Notes: generated by a model not told the origin, from the sequence alone. Positions 46,131 through 55,443 are shown, counted from the stretch's first letter. The stretch is DNA of 64,000 bases from Variovorax sp. 679 (GCF_003952185.1 NZ_RXFS01000010.1:1-64000); one strand, 5' to 3'. Numbers and translations: made by a program.

Positions 46131-47384
46131 ATGAAAATCGCGATCGTGGGCGCCGGCATCATCGGCGTCACAACCGCCTGGGAACTGGTCTCCGACGGCC
46201 ATGAAGTGACCGTGTTCGAGCGCCGGGGCGCCGCCGCCGAGGAAGCCAGCTTCGCCAACGCCGGCGTGGTCGCTCCCGGATACGTCACGCCATGGGCCGC
46301 CCCCGGCATGCGCGGCAAGGTGCTGCGCTCGCTGCTGTCCTCGCACGGCGCAATCAAGCTGCGCTGGCCGCTGGCCTCGCGCGACCTCGGCTGGCTCTCG
46401 CGCTGGCAGAAGGCCTGCAAGCTCGAGACCTACCTGGCCAACCGCGCCCGCATGCAGCGACTGGCCTTCTACAGCCGCAACCGGCTGCACGAAGTGACCG
46501 AGGCTCGCGAGCTCAGCTACGAACGCAGCGACGGCTACATGGTGCTGCTGCGCTCCAAGCGCGACAGGAAACTGGTGCAGCCCGGCCTGGACGTGCTGCG
46601 CGCGGCCGGCAGCGTCTTCAAGGAAATCGACGCCGACGAAGCCCGGCTGATCGAGCCCGCCCTCAATCCCGACACCCCGCTGGTCGGCGCGATCCACCTG
46701 CCCGAGGACGAAGTGGCCAACTGCCGCCAGTTCGCGCTGCTGCTCAAGTGGGAAGCCGAGTCCTTCGGTGCCCAGTTTCATTTCAACTGCGACATCGCAC
46801 CGCTGAGCCGGGCGGCCCCCACCTCGCTGTCGCTGGCGAGCGGCTCCGACCCGGTTCGCTACGACGCGGTCGTGGTCTGCGCCGGCCTGGCTTCCGCAGC
46901 GCTGCTGCGGCCGCTCGGCCTGCGCATCCCAATGGCGCCGGTCTACGGCCATTCGGTAAGCGCGCCGATCCGCGAGCCGCTCAACGCGCCGCGCAGCGCC
47001 GTGATGGACGAGCGCTACAAGGTCGCCATTTCCCGCCTGGGCCAGCGCGTGCGGGTGGCCGGCAGCGCCGAAATCGGCGGCTCGCTGGACACGATGAATC
47101 CGGCCGCGGTGCAGACGCTCTACAAGGTGCTGCACGACTGGTTCCCAGGCGCGGCCACGCTGCAGTCCGGCGTGCAGCAATGGAAAGGCGCACGGCCAAT
47201 GCTGCCCGACGGGCCGCCGGTGCTGGGCGCCAGCGGCATTCCCGGCGTCTGGCTCAACCTCGGCCATGGATCGAGCGGCTGGGCACTGTCTTGCGGCAGC
47301 GCGCGCGTGCTGGGCGACCTGATCGCCGGGCAGGATCCGGGCATCGACCTCGAAGGGCTCGGGGTCGAGCGGCTCAGTCTTTAG
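46131..47384 (+). CDS. D-amino acid dehydrogenase-like FAD-dependent oxidoreductase
   Basis: 417-residue flavoprotein of the DAO/DadA family. The FAD motif VGAGIIGVTTAWEL (about 6-19) starts the protein and is followed by the DadA-like SFANAGVVAPGYVTPWAAPGM and the C-terminal NLGHGSSGWALSCGSARVLGDLI. DadA oxidises D-amino acids to keto acids and ammonia at the membrane. The substrate here is unproven; no alanine racemase gene (dadX) is adjacent. The 3' end overlaps the convergent small membrane gene by 11 bases. Confidence 0.88.
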   Translation: MKIAIVGAGIIGVTTAWELVSDGHEVTVFERRGAAAEEASFANAGVVAPGYVTPWAAPGMRGKVLRSLLSSHGAIKLRWPLASRDLGWLSRWQKACKLETYLANRARMQRLAFYSRNRLHEVTEARELSYERSDGYMVLLRSKRDRKLVQPGLDVLRAAGSVFKEIDADEARLIEPALNPDTPLVGAIHLPEDEVANCRQFALLLKWEAESFGAQFHFNCDIAPLSRAAPTSLSLASGSDPVRYDAVVVCAGLASAALLRPLGLRIPMAPVYGHSVSAPIREPLNAPRSAVMDERYKVAISRLGQRVRVAGSAEIGGSLDTMNPAAVQTLYKVLHDWFPGAATLQSGVQQWKGARPMLPDGPPVLGASGIPGVWLNLGHGSSGWALSCGSARVLGDLIAGQDPGIDLEGLGVERLSL

Positions 47385-47802
47385 GATCCCAGCGGCGCAG
47401 GGCCTCGGGGCTCGCGGGCCGCTCGACCGGCAGTTCGGGTTCCGGCGGGGGCCAGAGCCTTTGGGCGATCCACCCGAGCAAGGCCGGAGCAACCAACGCA
47501 AAGAAGACCAGGCACAGCACGCCGGCGCCCAGCAGCATCAGGCGCATCGGGCCGGACACAGTTTCGGCCGGCAGATCGAACCAGCGGATCACGCTGAAAC
47601 CGAAGCCGACATTGGCGGCCCAGGCCGCGTCTCGCAGAGGCACCCAACGCTTCAGGTCGGCCAGCACGAAGACGGTCCACACAGCGCCCAGCAGGCCAAG
47701 GACCCAGCCCGCTCCGGCAATCCATGCAACCGCCCCGGCCAGGAAAGCGGCGAGCACCGTAAAGAGCAGGACAAGCAGCCAACCGATGCTCTTGAAGTTC
47801 AT
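47374..47802 (-). CDS. Small membrane protein of unknown function
   Basis: 142 residues with two N-terminal membrane helices (about 5-25 and 28-48), a soluble stretch (DLKRWVPLRDAAWAANVGFGFS), a third helix (about 88-112) and a proline-rich cytoplasmic tail (PPPEPELPVERPASPEALRRW). I do not recognise the family. It converges on the dadA-like gene with an 11-base overlap and diverges from the NAD(P)HX repair gene. Coding is supported by the clean hydrophobic periodicity. Confidence 0.75.
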   Translation of the reverse strand: MNFKSIGWLLVLLFTVLAAFLAGAVAWIAGAGWVLGLLGAVWTVFVLADLKRWVPLRDAAWAANVGFGFSVIRWFDLPAETVSGPMRLMLLGAGVLCLVFFALVAPALLGWIAQRLWPPPEPELPVERPASPEALRRWDPKD

Positions 47803-47843
47803 CCCCGGATGATAGGAACACGACGCGACGGCACAATGCGCCG

Positions 47844-49307
47844 ATGCAACGCATCACCTCCGCCACCGCTGCCGACCTGTTCGACATCGCCGCCACGCGT
47901 CGCATCGAGCAGGCTGCGGCGGCCGCCCTGCCCGCCCACGCGCTGATGCAACGCGCAGGGCTCGCAGTCGCGCGGCTTGCGATGGCGATTGCCCCCCACG
48001 CTCGCACGATCTGGGTAGCCTGCGGACCGGGAAACAACGGCGGCGACGGCTTCGAGGCCGCGGCCCAACTGCGGCATCGAGGTTTCTTTCCAGTAGTCAC
48101 ATTCCTGGGAGACGAGAGCCGCCTGCCGCCGGATGCCAAGACATCGCTGCAGCGCGCCCGCGACGCGGGCGTCACCTTCGCGCCAACACCCCCATTGGCT
48201 TATGAACTGGCGATCGACGCGCTGCTCGGCATCGGATCGACGCGACCACCCGAAGGCACGATGGCCGAATGGCTGGCGAAGATGCACGCAAGCGGCCAGC
48301 CTGTGCTCTGCGTCGATGTGCCATCCGGCCTGAATGCCGATACCGGCACGCGGCCCGACGGCACCGACCGCGCGCAGACTTCGTCGGTCCGTACGTGCAT
48401 CACCTTTCTCACGCTGAAGCCCGGCCTGTTCACCGCCCAGGGCCGCGACGCAGCCGGCACCGTGTGGTTCGACGATCTGGGGTGCAGCGCGTTCAAGGAT
48501 CAGCCAGTCGCCCGGATCGCCGGCGCACCCGATGCGCAGCCGCGCGCCCACGCCTCGCACAAGGGCAGCTATGGCGATGTCGCGGTGATCGGTGGAGCGT
48601 CCGGCATGGCGGGCGCCGCCTTGCTGGCCGGCTCGGCGGCATTGCATGGCGGTGCGGGACGTGTATTCGTCGGATTGCTCGATCCGGATGCAGCCCCGGT
48701 CGACACTGCACAACCCGAGCTGATGCTGCGCGACGCCCGGGCACTCGACCTCTCCGGCATGACGGCTGTCTGCGGTTGCGGCGGCGGAGAAACCGTGCGC
48801 GAACTACTGCCGCGCGTGCTCTCGACAGCCACGGCCCTGGTGCTCGACGCCGACGCCCTCAATGCCATTGCGACCGATGACGCGCTGCAAGCCCAGCTGG
48901 CATCGCGGGGAAGAAGCGGAATGCCCACGGTGATCACGCCGCATCCGCTGGAAGCTGCACGCCTGCTGGGCCGCACAGCCGGCGAGATTCAAGCTGACAG
49001 GCTGGCTGCCGCTCGGGAACTCGCCACGCGCTTCGATGTAGTGGCTGTGCTCAAGGGCTCGGGCACCGTCATTGCCGGCACCACCGATACCCCACCGGTC
49101 ATCAACCTGAGTGGCAATGCCCGCCTGGCGACCGCAGGCACCGGCGACGTGCTGGCCGGCATGATCGCCTCGGCACTGGCCGCGGGTCGGCCGGCCTTCG
49201 AAGCGGCGCGCGAAGCCGTCTGGCTGCATGGCCACATCGCCGACACATGGCCGGCCGACGCGGCCCCGCTCACCGCCGGCGCGCTGGCCCGCCGCGCGCC
49301 CATCTGA
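47844..49307 (+). CDS. Bifunctional NAD(P)H-hydrate epimerase / ADP-dependent NAD(P)H-hydrate dehydratase
   Basis: Repairs hydrated NADH and NADPH. It has 487 residues with two fused domains: an N-terminal YjeF_N epimerase (about 1-215; GPGNNGGDGFEAA and CVDVPSGLNADTG) and a C-terminal ribokinase-like dehydratase (about 235-487; KGSYGDVAVIGGASGMAGAA, VLDADALNAI, VITPHPLEAARLLG and ATAGTGDVLAGMIASAL). This is the YjeF/Nnr fusion layout of E. coli. No frameshift. The flanking genes are unrelated. Confidence 0.95.
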   Translation: MQRITSATAADLFDIAATRRIEQAAAAALPAHALMQRAGLAVARLAMAIAPHARTIWVACGPGNNGGDGFEAAAQLRHRGFFPVVTFLGDESRLPPDAKTSLQRARDAGVTFAPTPPLAYELAIDALLGIGSTRPPEGTMAEWLAKMHASGQPVLCVDVPSGLNADTGTRPDGTDRAQTSSVRTCITFLTLKPGLFTAQGRDAAGTVWFDDLGCSAFKDQPVARIAGAPDAQPRAHASHKGSYGDVAVIGGASGMAGAALLAGSAALHGGAGRVFVGLLDPDAAPVDTAQPELMLRDARALDLSGMTAVCGCGGGETVRELLPRVLSTATALVLDADALNAIATDDALQAQLASRGRSGMPTVITPHPLEAARLLGRTAGEIQADRLAAARELATRFDVVAVLKGSGTVIAGTTDTPPVINLSGNARLATAGTGDVLAGMIASALAAGRPAFEAAREAVWLHGHIADTWPADAAPLTAGALARRAPI

Positions 49308-49313
49308 AAAGCG

Positions 49314-50078
49314 TCAGCCGCGCCCGACGAAAGGCATCTTCGTCGCCATGATGGTGTGGAACAGCACGTTGGCCTCCAGCGGCAGGTTCGCCATGTAGAG
49401 CACCGACTGGCCGACGATCTTGACGTCGATCAGCGGCTCGATGGCCAACTCGCCGTTGGCCTGCGGCACGCCCTTGGCCATGCGCGCGGCCAGCTCGGTC
49501 ATGGCGTTGCCCACGTCCACCTGGCCCACGGCGATGTCGTACTTGCGGCCATCGAGCGAAGCGGTCTTGGTCAGCCCCTCGACCGCATGCTTGGTCGCCG
49601 TGTACGCAGCCGAGTTCGGCCGGGGCGCGGTGGCCGAGATGGAACCGTTGTTGATGATGCGGCCGCCCATCGGCGTTTGCGCCTTCATCGTGCGGAAGGC
49701 CTGCTGGATGCAGAAGAACATGCCGGTCAGGTTGATGTCGACCACGCCCTGCCACTGCTCGGGCGTCCAGTCCTCGAACGGGCCCGGCGGGTTGCCCACG
49801 CCGGCGTTGTTGAACAGCAGGTCGACGCGGCCGAAGCGCTCGACAGTGGCAGCGAACAGCGCCTGCACCGAGCCGGCATTCGACACGTCGGTCGGCACGG
49901 CGAAGGCGCGCGCGCCAGCGCCCGACTCTTCCGCCACCTGTTCCAGCGGCTCCAGCCGGCGCCCCGCCAGCGCCACGCTCCATCCGTCGCCCAGCAGCGC
50001 CAGCGCCGCGGCGCGGCCGATGCCGGAACCGGCACCCGTGACGATGGCTATACGGCCCTTGTTGTCTTCAGCGCTCAT
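49314..50078 (-). CDS. SDR family oxidoreductase
   Basis: 254-residue short-chain dehydrogenase/reductase. The cofactor motif VTGAGSGIGRAAAL (about 13-26), NNAGVGNP, the catalytic serine in INNGSISATAPR and the YTATK (Tyr-x-x-x-Lys) motif in SAAYTATKHAVEG are all present. ALAGRRLEPLEQV after the first beta strands (Arg in GRR) suggests NADP preference. The substrate is unknown. It lies 64 bases from the 5' side of the rnr stop in the same direction, downstream of rnr. Confidence 0.9.
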   Translation of the reverse strand: MSAEDNKGRIAIVTGAGSGIGRAAALALLGDGWSVALAGRRLEPLEQVAEESGAGARAFAVPTDVSNAGSVQALFAATVERFGRVDLLFNNAGVGNPPGPFEDWTPEQWQGVVDINLTGMFFCIQQAFRTMKAQTPMGGRIINNGSISATAPRPNSAAYTATKHAVEGLTKTASLDGRKYDIAVGQVDVGNAMTELAARMAKGVPQANGELAIEPLIDVKIVGQSVLYMANLPLEANVLFHTIMATKMPFVGRG

Positions 50079-50142
50079 GCTGTCTGTCTCTTTCTCTTTT
50101 CGGTTTGTCGATGGGATGGTTCGTACGGTGGACGGAGCGTCA

Positions 50143-52467
50143 TCAGCGGCGCGGCTTGCGCCCCTTGCCCTTCATCTTGCTCGCGGCCTTCTTGACCGCC
50201 GACTTGAAGGCCTGCATCGCCGACTGGGCCCCGGCCGCGGCCGAGGTGGGGCGCTCCGCGCGCGGCTCGGCCTTGCCGGCTTCCGCCTTGTGGCGCGTGC
50301 TGCGCTTGGCCGAGGCCTTGACCGGAACGCCCGATGATGCGGCGCCCTTGTCCTTCATCGCGCGGGTCGTCAGTTCTTCGCCTTCGCGCACGAGGCGGAA
50401 GTCGATCTTTCGACCGTCCAGGTCGACGCGGCTCACCTGCACCCTCACCCGCGTGCCGATGGCATAGCGGATGCCTGTGCGCTCGCCGCGCAGCTCCTGG
50501 CGCATCTCGTCGAACTTGAAGTATTCGCCGCCGAGCTCGGTGATGTGCACCAGGCCCTCGACGTACATCGCATCGAGCGTGACGAAGATGCCGAAGGTGG
50601 TGGCCGCCGTGACCACGCCGCCGTACTCCTCTCCGAGGTGCTCGCGCATGTACTTGCACTTGAGCCAGGCCTCGACGTCGCGGCTTGCCTCGTCGGCACG
50701 ACGTTCGTTGGCGCTGCAATGCAGGCCCGCGGCTTCCCATGCCAGCACTTCCTTGCTGGGCGCGACGGTCGCTTTCTGCGGCTTGGCCGTGGGTGCCTTC
50801 ACGCGCGACGCGAGCCGCTTGGCCAGCTTGGCATGCGCTTCGCCGGGTGTGGGCAGCATGGGCAACTGGTAGCGCGTGTTACCCAGGATCGCCTTGATCA
50901 CGCGGTGCACCAGCAGGTCGGGATAGCGACGGATCGGGCTCGTGAAGTGCGTGTAGGCCTCATAGGCCAAGCCGAAGTGGCCGCTGTTGATCGGCGTGTA
51001 GATCGCCTGCTGCATCGAGCGCAGCAGCATGGTGTGGATCTGCTGCGCGTCAGGGCGCTCCTTGGTGGCCTCCGCAATCGCCTGGAACTCGCCCGGCTTG
51101 GGGTCGTCGGTGATGCTCAGGCCCACGCCCATGGCCTTCAGGTAGCCGCGCAGGATTTCCTTTTTCTCGGGCGTGGGGCCTTCATGCACGCGATACAGGC
51201 CCGGGTGCTTGCCTTCGGCGATGAAGTCGGCGCTGCAGACGTTGGCCGCGAGCATCGCTTCCTCGATCAGGCGGTGCGCCTCGTTTCGCGTACGCGGCAC
51301 GATCTTCTCGATGCGGCCGGCGTCGTCGCAGATGATCTGCGTCTCGGTGGTCTCGAAATCGACCGCACCACGCTTGCCGCGCTGCTTGAGCAGCGCCTTG
51401 TAGACGTCGGCGAGGTTCAGCAGGTCCTTGACGCGATCCTTGCGCTTCGCCGCTTCGGGGCCGCGCGTGTTGCCGAGGATGGCTGCCACCTCGGTGTAGG
51501 TGAAGCGCGCATGGCTGAACATCACGGCCGGGTAGAACTGGTAGGCGTAGATCTCGCCGTCGGCCGCCACCAGCATGTCGCACACCATGCACAGGCGCTC
51601 GACCTCGGGGTTCAGCGAACACAGGCCGTTCGACAGCTTCTCCGGCAGCATCGGGATCACGCGACGCGGGAAGTAGACGCTGGTGGCACGGTCGTAGGCG
51701 TCGATGTCGATGGCCGAGCCGGTCTGCACATAGGCGCTGACGTCGGCAATGGCCACCAGCAGGCGCCAGCCCTTGCCACGGCCCACCTTTGCGGGCTCGC
51801 AGTACACGGCGTCGTCGAAGTCGCGTGCGTCTTCGCCGTCGATGGTGACGAGCGGAATGTCGGTGAGGTCGACGCGCCCCTTCTTGTCGGCGGGACGGAC
51901 CTTCTCGGGCAATGCCTTGGCTGCCGCCAGGCATTCCGCGGAAAACTCATGCGGCACGCCGTACTTGCGCACGGCGATCTCGATCTCCATGCCGGGGTCG
52001 TCGATCTCGCCCAGCACCTCCTTCACCCGGCCCACGGGCTGGCCAAACAGTGCCGGCGGCTCGGTGAGTTGCACGACCACGACCTGCCCCACCTTCGCGG
52101 GGCCGGTTGCCCCCTTGGGAATCAGGACGTCCTGGCCGTAGCGCTTGTCTTCCGGTGCGACGAGCCAGATGCCGCCTTCGTGCAACAGGCGGCCGATGAT
52201 GGGCTGCTCGGGGCGCTCGACGATTTCCACCACGCGGCCCTCGGGGCGGCCGCGGCGGTCCTGGCGCACGATGCGCGCCTTGACGCGATCCTTGTGCAGC
52301 ACCGCGCGCATCTCGTTCGGCGGCAGGAAGATGTCTGCTTCACCATCGTCGCGCTGCACGAAGCCGTGCCCGTCACGATGTCCCTGGACAGTTCCTTCGA
52401 TTTCGTCCAGCAAGCCGCTGGAAGTAACATTATTTTTGATATGATCTCCTTCTTTCCTGAAATTCAA
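50143..52467 (-). CDS. rnr: Ribonuclease R
   Basis: 3'-5' exoribonuclease of the RNB family, active on structured RNA and in rRNA and mRNA quality control. Cold-shock domains lie in the first 220 residues (EIEGTVQGHRDGHGFVQRDDG). The catalytic RNB domain has the Asp cluster in TIDGEDARDFDDAVY, an S1 domain sits near 640-725, and a basic Lys/Arg-rich tail follows. Given here from the TTG at 52467 (774 residues), but that codon has no ribosome site. A perfect AAGGAG at 52446-52451 points instead to an in-frame ATC codon at 52440, which would shorten the protein by nine residues. Confidence 0.93.
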   Translation of the reverse strand: MNFRKEGDHIKNNVTSSGLLDEIEGTVQGHRDGHGFVQRDDGEADIFLPPNEMRAVLHKDRVKARIVRQDRRGRPEGRVVEIVERPEQPIIGRLLHEGGIWLVAPEDKRYGQDVLIPKGATGPAKVGQVVVVQLTEPPALFGQPVGRVKEVLGEIDDPGMEIEIAVRKYGVPHEFSAECLAAAKALPEKVRPADKKGRVDLTDIPLVTIDGEDARDFDDAVYCEPAKVGRGKGWRLLVAIADVSAYVQTGSAIDIDAYDRATSVYFPRRVIPMLPEKLSNGLCSLNPEVERLCMVCDMLVAADGEIYAYQFYPAVMFSHARFTYTEVAAILGNTRGPEAAKRKDRVKDLLNLADVYKALLKQRGKRGAVDFETTETQIICDDAGRIEKIVPRTRNEAHRLIEEAMLAANVCSADFIAEGKHPGLYRVHEGPTPEKKEILRGYLKAMGVGLSITDDPKPGEFQAIAEATKERPDAQQIHTMLLRSMQQAIYTPINSGHFGLAYEAYTHFTSPIRRYPDLLVHRVIKAILGNTRYQLPMLPTPGEAHAKLAKRLASRVKAPTAKPQKATVAPSKEVLAWEAAGLHCSANERRADEASRDVEAWLKCKYMREHLGEEYGGVVTAATTFGIFVTLDAMYVEGLVHITELGGEYFKFDEMRQELRGERTGIRYAIGTRVRVQVSRVDLDGRKIDFRLVREGEELTTRAMKDKGAASSGVPVKASAKRSTRHKAEAGKAEPRAERPTSAAAGAQSAMQAFKSAVKKAASKMKGKGRKPRR
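52446..52451 (-). promoter_or_regulatory. Strong ribosome binding site inside the annotated rnr 5' end
   Basis: AAGGAG stands five bases before an ATC codon (52438-52440) in the rnr frame. There is no ATG, GTG or TTG at an acceptable distance in that frame; the next ATG is in another frame. This suggests either an AUC start or an upstream TTG. Confidence 0.55.
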
Positions 52468-52494
52468 AACGCAGTTGCTTCTGCAACTACGTGG

Positions 52495-52579
<85 letters not shown>

Positions 52580-52613
52580 AGTTTAAACAGACCTTTACCG
52601 GGTCAATCGATTC

Positions 52614-52640
52614 AAGCCACCGGCCTCCGGTGGCTTTTTT
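52614..52640 (+). terminator. Terminator after tRNA-Leu copy 1
   Basis: AGCCACCGG / CCGGTGGCT form a 9-base-pair stem with a 3-base loop, followed by six T residues. Almost the same hairpin follows copy 2. Confidence 0.92.
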
Positions 52641-52755
52641 CATTGCCGATCGAATCCGCATCGAAAGGCCAGCGCAACCGGACAGGCAAGAGCCGGACAA
52701 GTGCCAAATTTTTTCCGCGCGACCCGTTTTTTCCAGGCCACCTCGACAAATTGTG

Positions 52756-52761
52756 TATACT
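52756..52761 (+). promoter_or_regulatory. Possible -10 element for tRNA-Leu copy 2
   Basis: TATACT is close to the sigma-70 -10 consensus and stands 27 bases before the tRNA. No good -35 hexamer is visible at the usual spacing. Confidence 0.45.
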
Positions 52762-52788
52762 CGCAGTCTTTGCTGAAAAGCAGAGTCA

Positions 52789-52873
<85 letters not shown>

Positions 52874-52908
52874 AATCCGAATTGACCCCCGCCAGGTCAT
52901 CCGAAAGA

Positions 52909-52934
52909 AGCCACCGGTCTCCGGTGGCTTTTTT
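52909..52934 (+). terminator. Terminator after tRNA-Leu copy 2
   Basis: AGCCACCGG / CCGGTGGCT stem with loop TCT and six T residues. It differs from the first copy only in the loop. The rimO 3' end converges here. Confidence 0.92.
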
Positions 52935-52954
52935 CTTGTCCATCCGGATCGGCA

Positions 52955-54361
52955 TCAGATGGGCAGTGCGATCAGGTCGTGGCCCTCGGCACCCACGATA
53001 CGCGCGCGGGTGAACTCACCCACCTTCAGCGTCTTGCTGATCTTCTCGGGCGGCAGCAATCGAACGGTGCCGTCGATTTCCGGCGCATCGGCATACGTGC
53101 GCCCCACCCCGCCCTTGCGACCCATGCCTGGAGCCGAATCGACCAGCACCTGCATCGTCGAACCGATGCGCCTTTGGAGCTTGGCGATCGACACAGCCTC
53201 TGCAACCTCCATGAAGCGCGCCCGACGCGCCTCGCGCTCTGCCTCAGGCAGCATGCCCGGAATGTCGTTGGCAGTGGCGCCCTCGACGGGGCTGTAGGCG
53301 AAACAGCCAGCGCGATCGATCTCTGCCTCGCGAATGAAGTCGAGCAGGTGCTCGAATTCCTGCTCCGTCTCGCCAGGGAAGCCTGCGATGAAGGTGCTGC
53401 GAATCACGAGCTCCGGGCACACCTCGCGCCAACGCGCCAACCGCTCCAGGTTCTTCTCGCCGCTCGCCGGACGCTTCATTCGCTTCAACACATCGGGATG
53501 GCTGTGCTGCAAGGGCACATCAAGGTACGGCAACACCTGGCCGCTCGCCATCAAAGGAATGACCTCATCGACGCTCGGATACGGATACACGTAATGCAGG
53601 CGGACCCACGCACCGTACGGCTCGGCAATCTCGCCCAGCGTGCGCACCAGTTCGAGCATTCGAGTCTTGACCGGCTTGCCATCCCAGAATCCGGTGCGGT
53701 ACTTCACGTCGACACCATAGGCCGAAGTGTCCTGACTGATCACCAACAGCTCTTTCACACCGCCTTCGAACAAGGCCTTGGCCTCGCTGAGTACGTCGCC
53801 CACCGGCCGCGACACAAGATCGCCGCGCATCGAAGGAATGATGCAGAAGGTGCAGCGATGATTGCAGCCCTCACTGATCTTCAGATAGGCATAGTGCCGC
53901 GGCGTCAGCTTGAGGCCGGCGACACCGAAAGTGTTCGGCACCAGATCGATGAAGGGGTCGTGCGGTTTTGGCAGGTTGGCGTGCACTGCATCCATGACCT
54001 CCTGCGTCGCGTGCGGGCCGGTCACGGCAAGCACGCTCGGATGCATCTGGCGCACCAGATTGCCACCCTGGTCGCCGGTCTTTGCACCAAGGCAACCGGT
54101 GACGATCACTCGGCCATTCTCGGCCAGCGCTTCGCCGATGGTGTCGAGGCTTTCTTTCACGGCGTCGTCGATGAAGCCGCAGGTATTGACGATAACCAGG
54201 TCGGCGCCTTCGAAGGTCTTGGCGGTTTGATAACCCTCGGCGCTCAGCTGGGTCAGGATCAATTCGGAATCGGTAAGGGCCTTGGGGCAGCCCAGGCTCA
54301 CGAAGCCGACCTTGGGGGCGGTCGGCGCGGTCGTACGTTCGGGGGAGGCAACTTCGCTCAT
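52955..54361 (-). CDS. rimO: Ribosomal protein S12 methylthiotransferase RimO
   Basis: Radical SAM enzyme that adds a methylthio group to Asp of ribosomal protein S12. It has 468 residues: an N-terminal UPF0004 domain with the auxiliary cluster cysteines (SLGCPKALTDSE, NTCGFIDDAV, TGCLGAK), the radical SAM triad CNHRCTFC, and a C-terminal TRAM-like domain. The start MSEVASPERT has a disordered 15-residue lead. It converges on the second tRNA-Leu terminator. Confidence 0.97.
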   Translation of the reverse strand: MSEVASPERTTAPTAPKVGFVSLGCPKALTDSELILTQLSAEGYQTAKTFEGADLVIVNTCGFIDDAVKESLDTIGEALAENGRVIVTGCLGAKTGDQGGNLVRQMHPSVLAVTGPHATQEVMDAVHANLPKPHDPFIDLVPNTFGVAGLKLTPRHYAYLKISEGCNHRCTFCIIPSMRGDLVSRPVGDVLSEAKALFEGGVKELLVISQDTSAYGVDVKYRTGFWDGKPVKTRMLELVRTLGEIAEPYGAWVRLHYVYPYPSVDEVIPLMASGQVLPYLDVPLQHSHPDVLKRMKRPASGEKNLERLARWREVCPELVIRSTFIAGFPGETEQEFEHLLDFIREAEIDRAGCFAYSPVEGATANDIPGMLPEAEREARRARFMEVAEAVSIAKLQRRIGSTMQVLVDSAPGMGRKGGVGRTYADAPEIDGTVRLLPPEKISKTLKVGEFTRARIVGAEGHDLIALPI

Positions 54362-54439
54362 ATGCCTCTATTGTCCCAGCTATCGGTGACGGCGGGGCAT
54401 CCGCCGGATAGCCTTCGCTTCCGGAAGACCGCGTTGCAC

Positions 54440-55000
54440 TCAGGGACGCTTGATGCCAAAGGCCCCCAGCACCTGCTCGGTGTTCTTCTGCATCTGCTCT
54501 TGCATCTGCAGGAAGACATTCTTCGATTGCTCGACGTAGCTGCCCATCAGCCCCTGCAGCATGGGCGACTGCATGGTCATGAAGCGCGACCACATCTCGG
54601 GCGTCAGGCCCTCGGCCTTTTCAGCGAGCTGCGCCTGCACCTCGGTCATGGCCTGGATGTTCTTCTCGAGATACGGCCCCATGTAGCCCTGCATCGCCTG
54701 TCCGTAGAACCGGATGATGTTGGCCAGCACCTGCTCGGTGAACATCGGCGCGCCGCCCGCCTCTTCCTCAAGGATGATCTGCAGCAGGATGCTGCGCGTC
54801 AGGTCGTCGCCGGTCTTGGCATCGCGCACCACGAACTGGGCACTCTGGATGACCAACTGCTTCACCTCGGTCAGCGTGATGTACGTGGATGTCTCCGTGT
54901 CGTAGAGCCTTCTGTTCGGGTACTTCTTGATCACACGCTGCACCGGCTTAGCCCCGGACTTCTTGCTCTGCACTGCGGACTCCTTCACATGGACGCCCAT
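54440..55000 (-). CDS. phaR: Polyhydroxyalkanoate synthesis repressor PhaR
   Basis: Repressor that binds DNA and PHA granules, controlling phasin and PHA synthesis genes. It has 186 residues from the ATG at 55000. The N-terminal PHB/PHA accumulation DNA-binding domain is clear (VIKKYPNRRLYDTETSTYITL, about 22-42), followed by a helical region rich in Met and Gln (PEMWSRFMTMQSPMLQG). No phaC or phasin gene lies in the window, but 3-hydroxybutyrate dehydrogenase is about 4 kb away. Confidence 0.93.
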   Translation of the reverse strand: MGVHVKESAVQSKKSGAKPVQRVIKKYPNRRLYDTETSTYITLTEVKQLVIQSAQFVVRDAKTGDDLTRSILLQIILEEEAGGAPMFTEQVLANIIRFYGQAMQGYMGPYLEKNIQAMTEVQAQLAEKAEGLTPEMWSRFMTMQSPMLQGLMGSYVEQSKNVFLQMQEQMQKNTEQVLGAFGIKRP

Positions 55001-55074
55001 GTCATCGGATGATTCTAGGGAGCGGTTTTGCTGCGCCGCGACAAGGTTTACCCTGACCAGCCCGGACACTTTCC

Positions 55075-55443
55075 TCAATCCGCCGATGTCGCGTACTCCG
55101 CGCCACACGCCTGGCAACCCGCCACCTCCGGCCGCTCTTCAGCGGCCTCACGGAATCGCAGCGGGCTTTTCTGCCCATACACGACCCAGCAGCGTGGACA
55201 GTGCTCCTGGCCCACCGTCGGCAGATAAGCGCGGGCGCGCTGCTCGGCACGCTCTTCGGTCAGCGGCATGCCATGACGTTGGGCACGCACAACTTCGCGC
55301 GCCGCCATGGTGTCGGTGCGCCCGCTTTCGTAGTCGTTGATGCCGTAGACAGCACGCGCAAACTCGATGGGAGCCTGCTTTAGCAACGCGGCCAGGCGCC
55401 TGTCGGCATGAGCCCGATCAACGAATGTTGATCGCGTATTCAT
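55075..55443 (-). CDS. Small protein with putative zinc ribbon, function unknown
   Basis: 122 residues from the ATG at 55443. The first 75 residues are helical and basic (AHADRRLAALLKQAPIEFARAVYGINDYESGRTD); the C-terminal part has two CxxC pairs, CPRCW and CQACG, about 31 residues apart, which could form a zinc ribbon. It has no membrane segment. It lies 74 bases upstream of phaR on the same strand. I do not recognise the family; a nucleic-acid or protein-binding role is a guess. Confidence 0.7.
   Translation of the reverse strand: MNTRSTFVDRAHADRRLAALLKQAPIEFARAVYGINDYESGRTDTMAAREVVRAQRHGMPLTEERAEQRARAYLPTVGQEHCPRCWVVYGQKSPLRFREAAEERPEVAGCQACGAEYATSAD

Noticed and set aside
52122..52430. 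ATG-started frame close to the rnr ribosome site
   Set aside because: It is in a different frame from the rnr catalytic domains, 15 bases from the AAGGAG site, and its product has no domain character.
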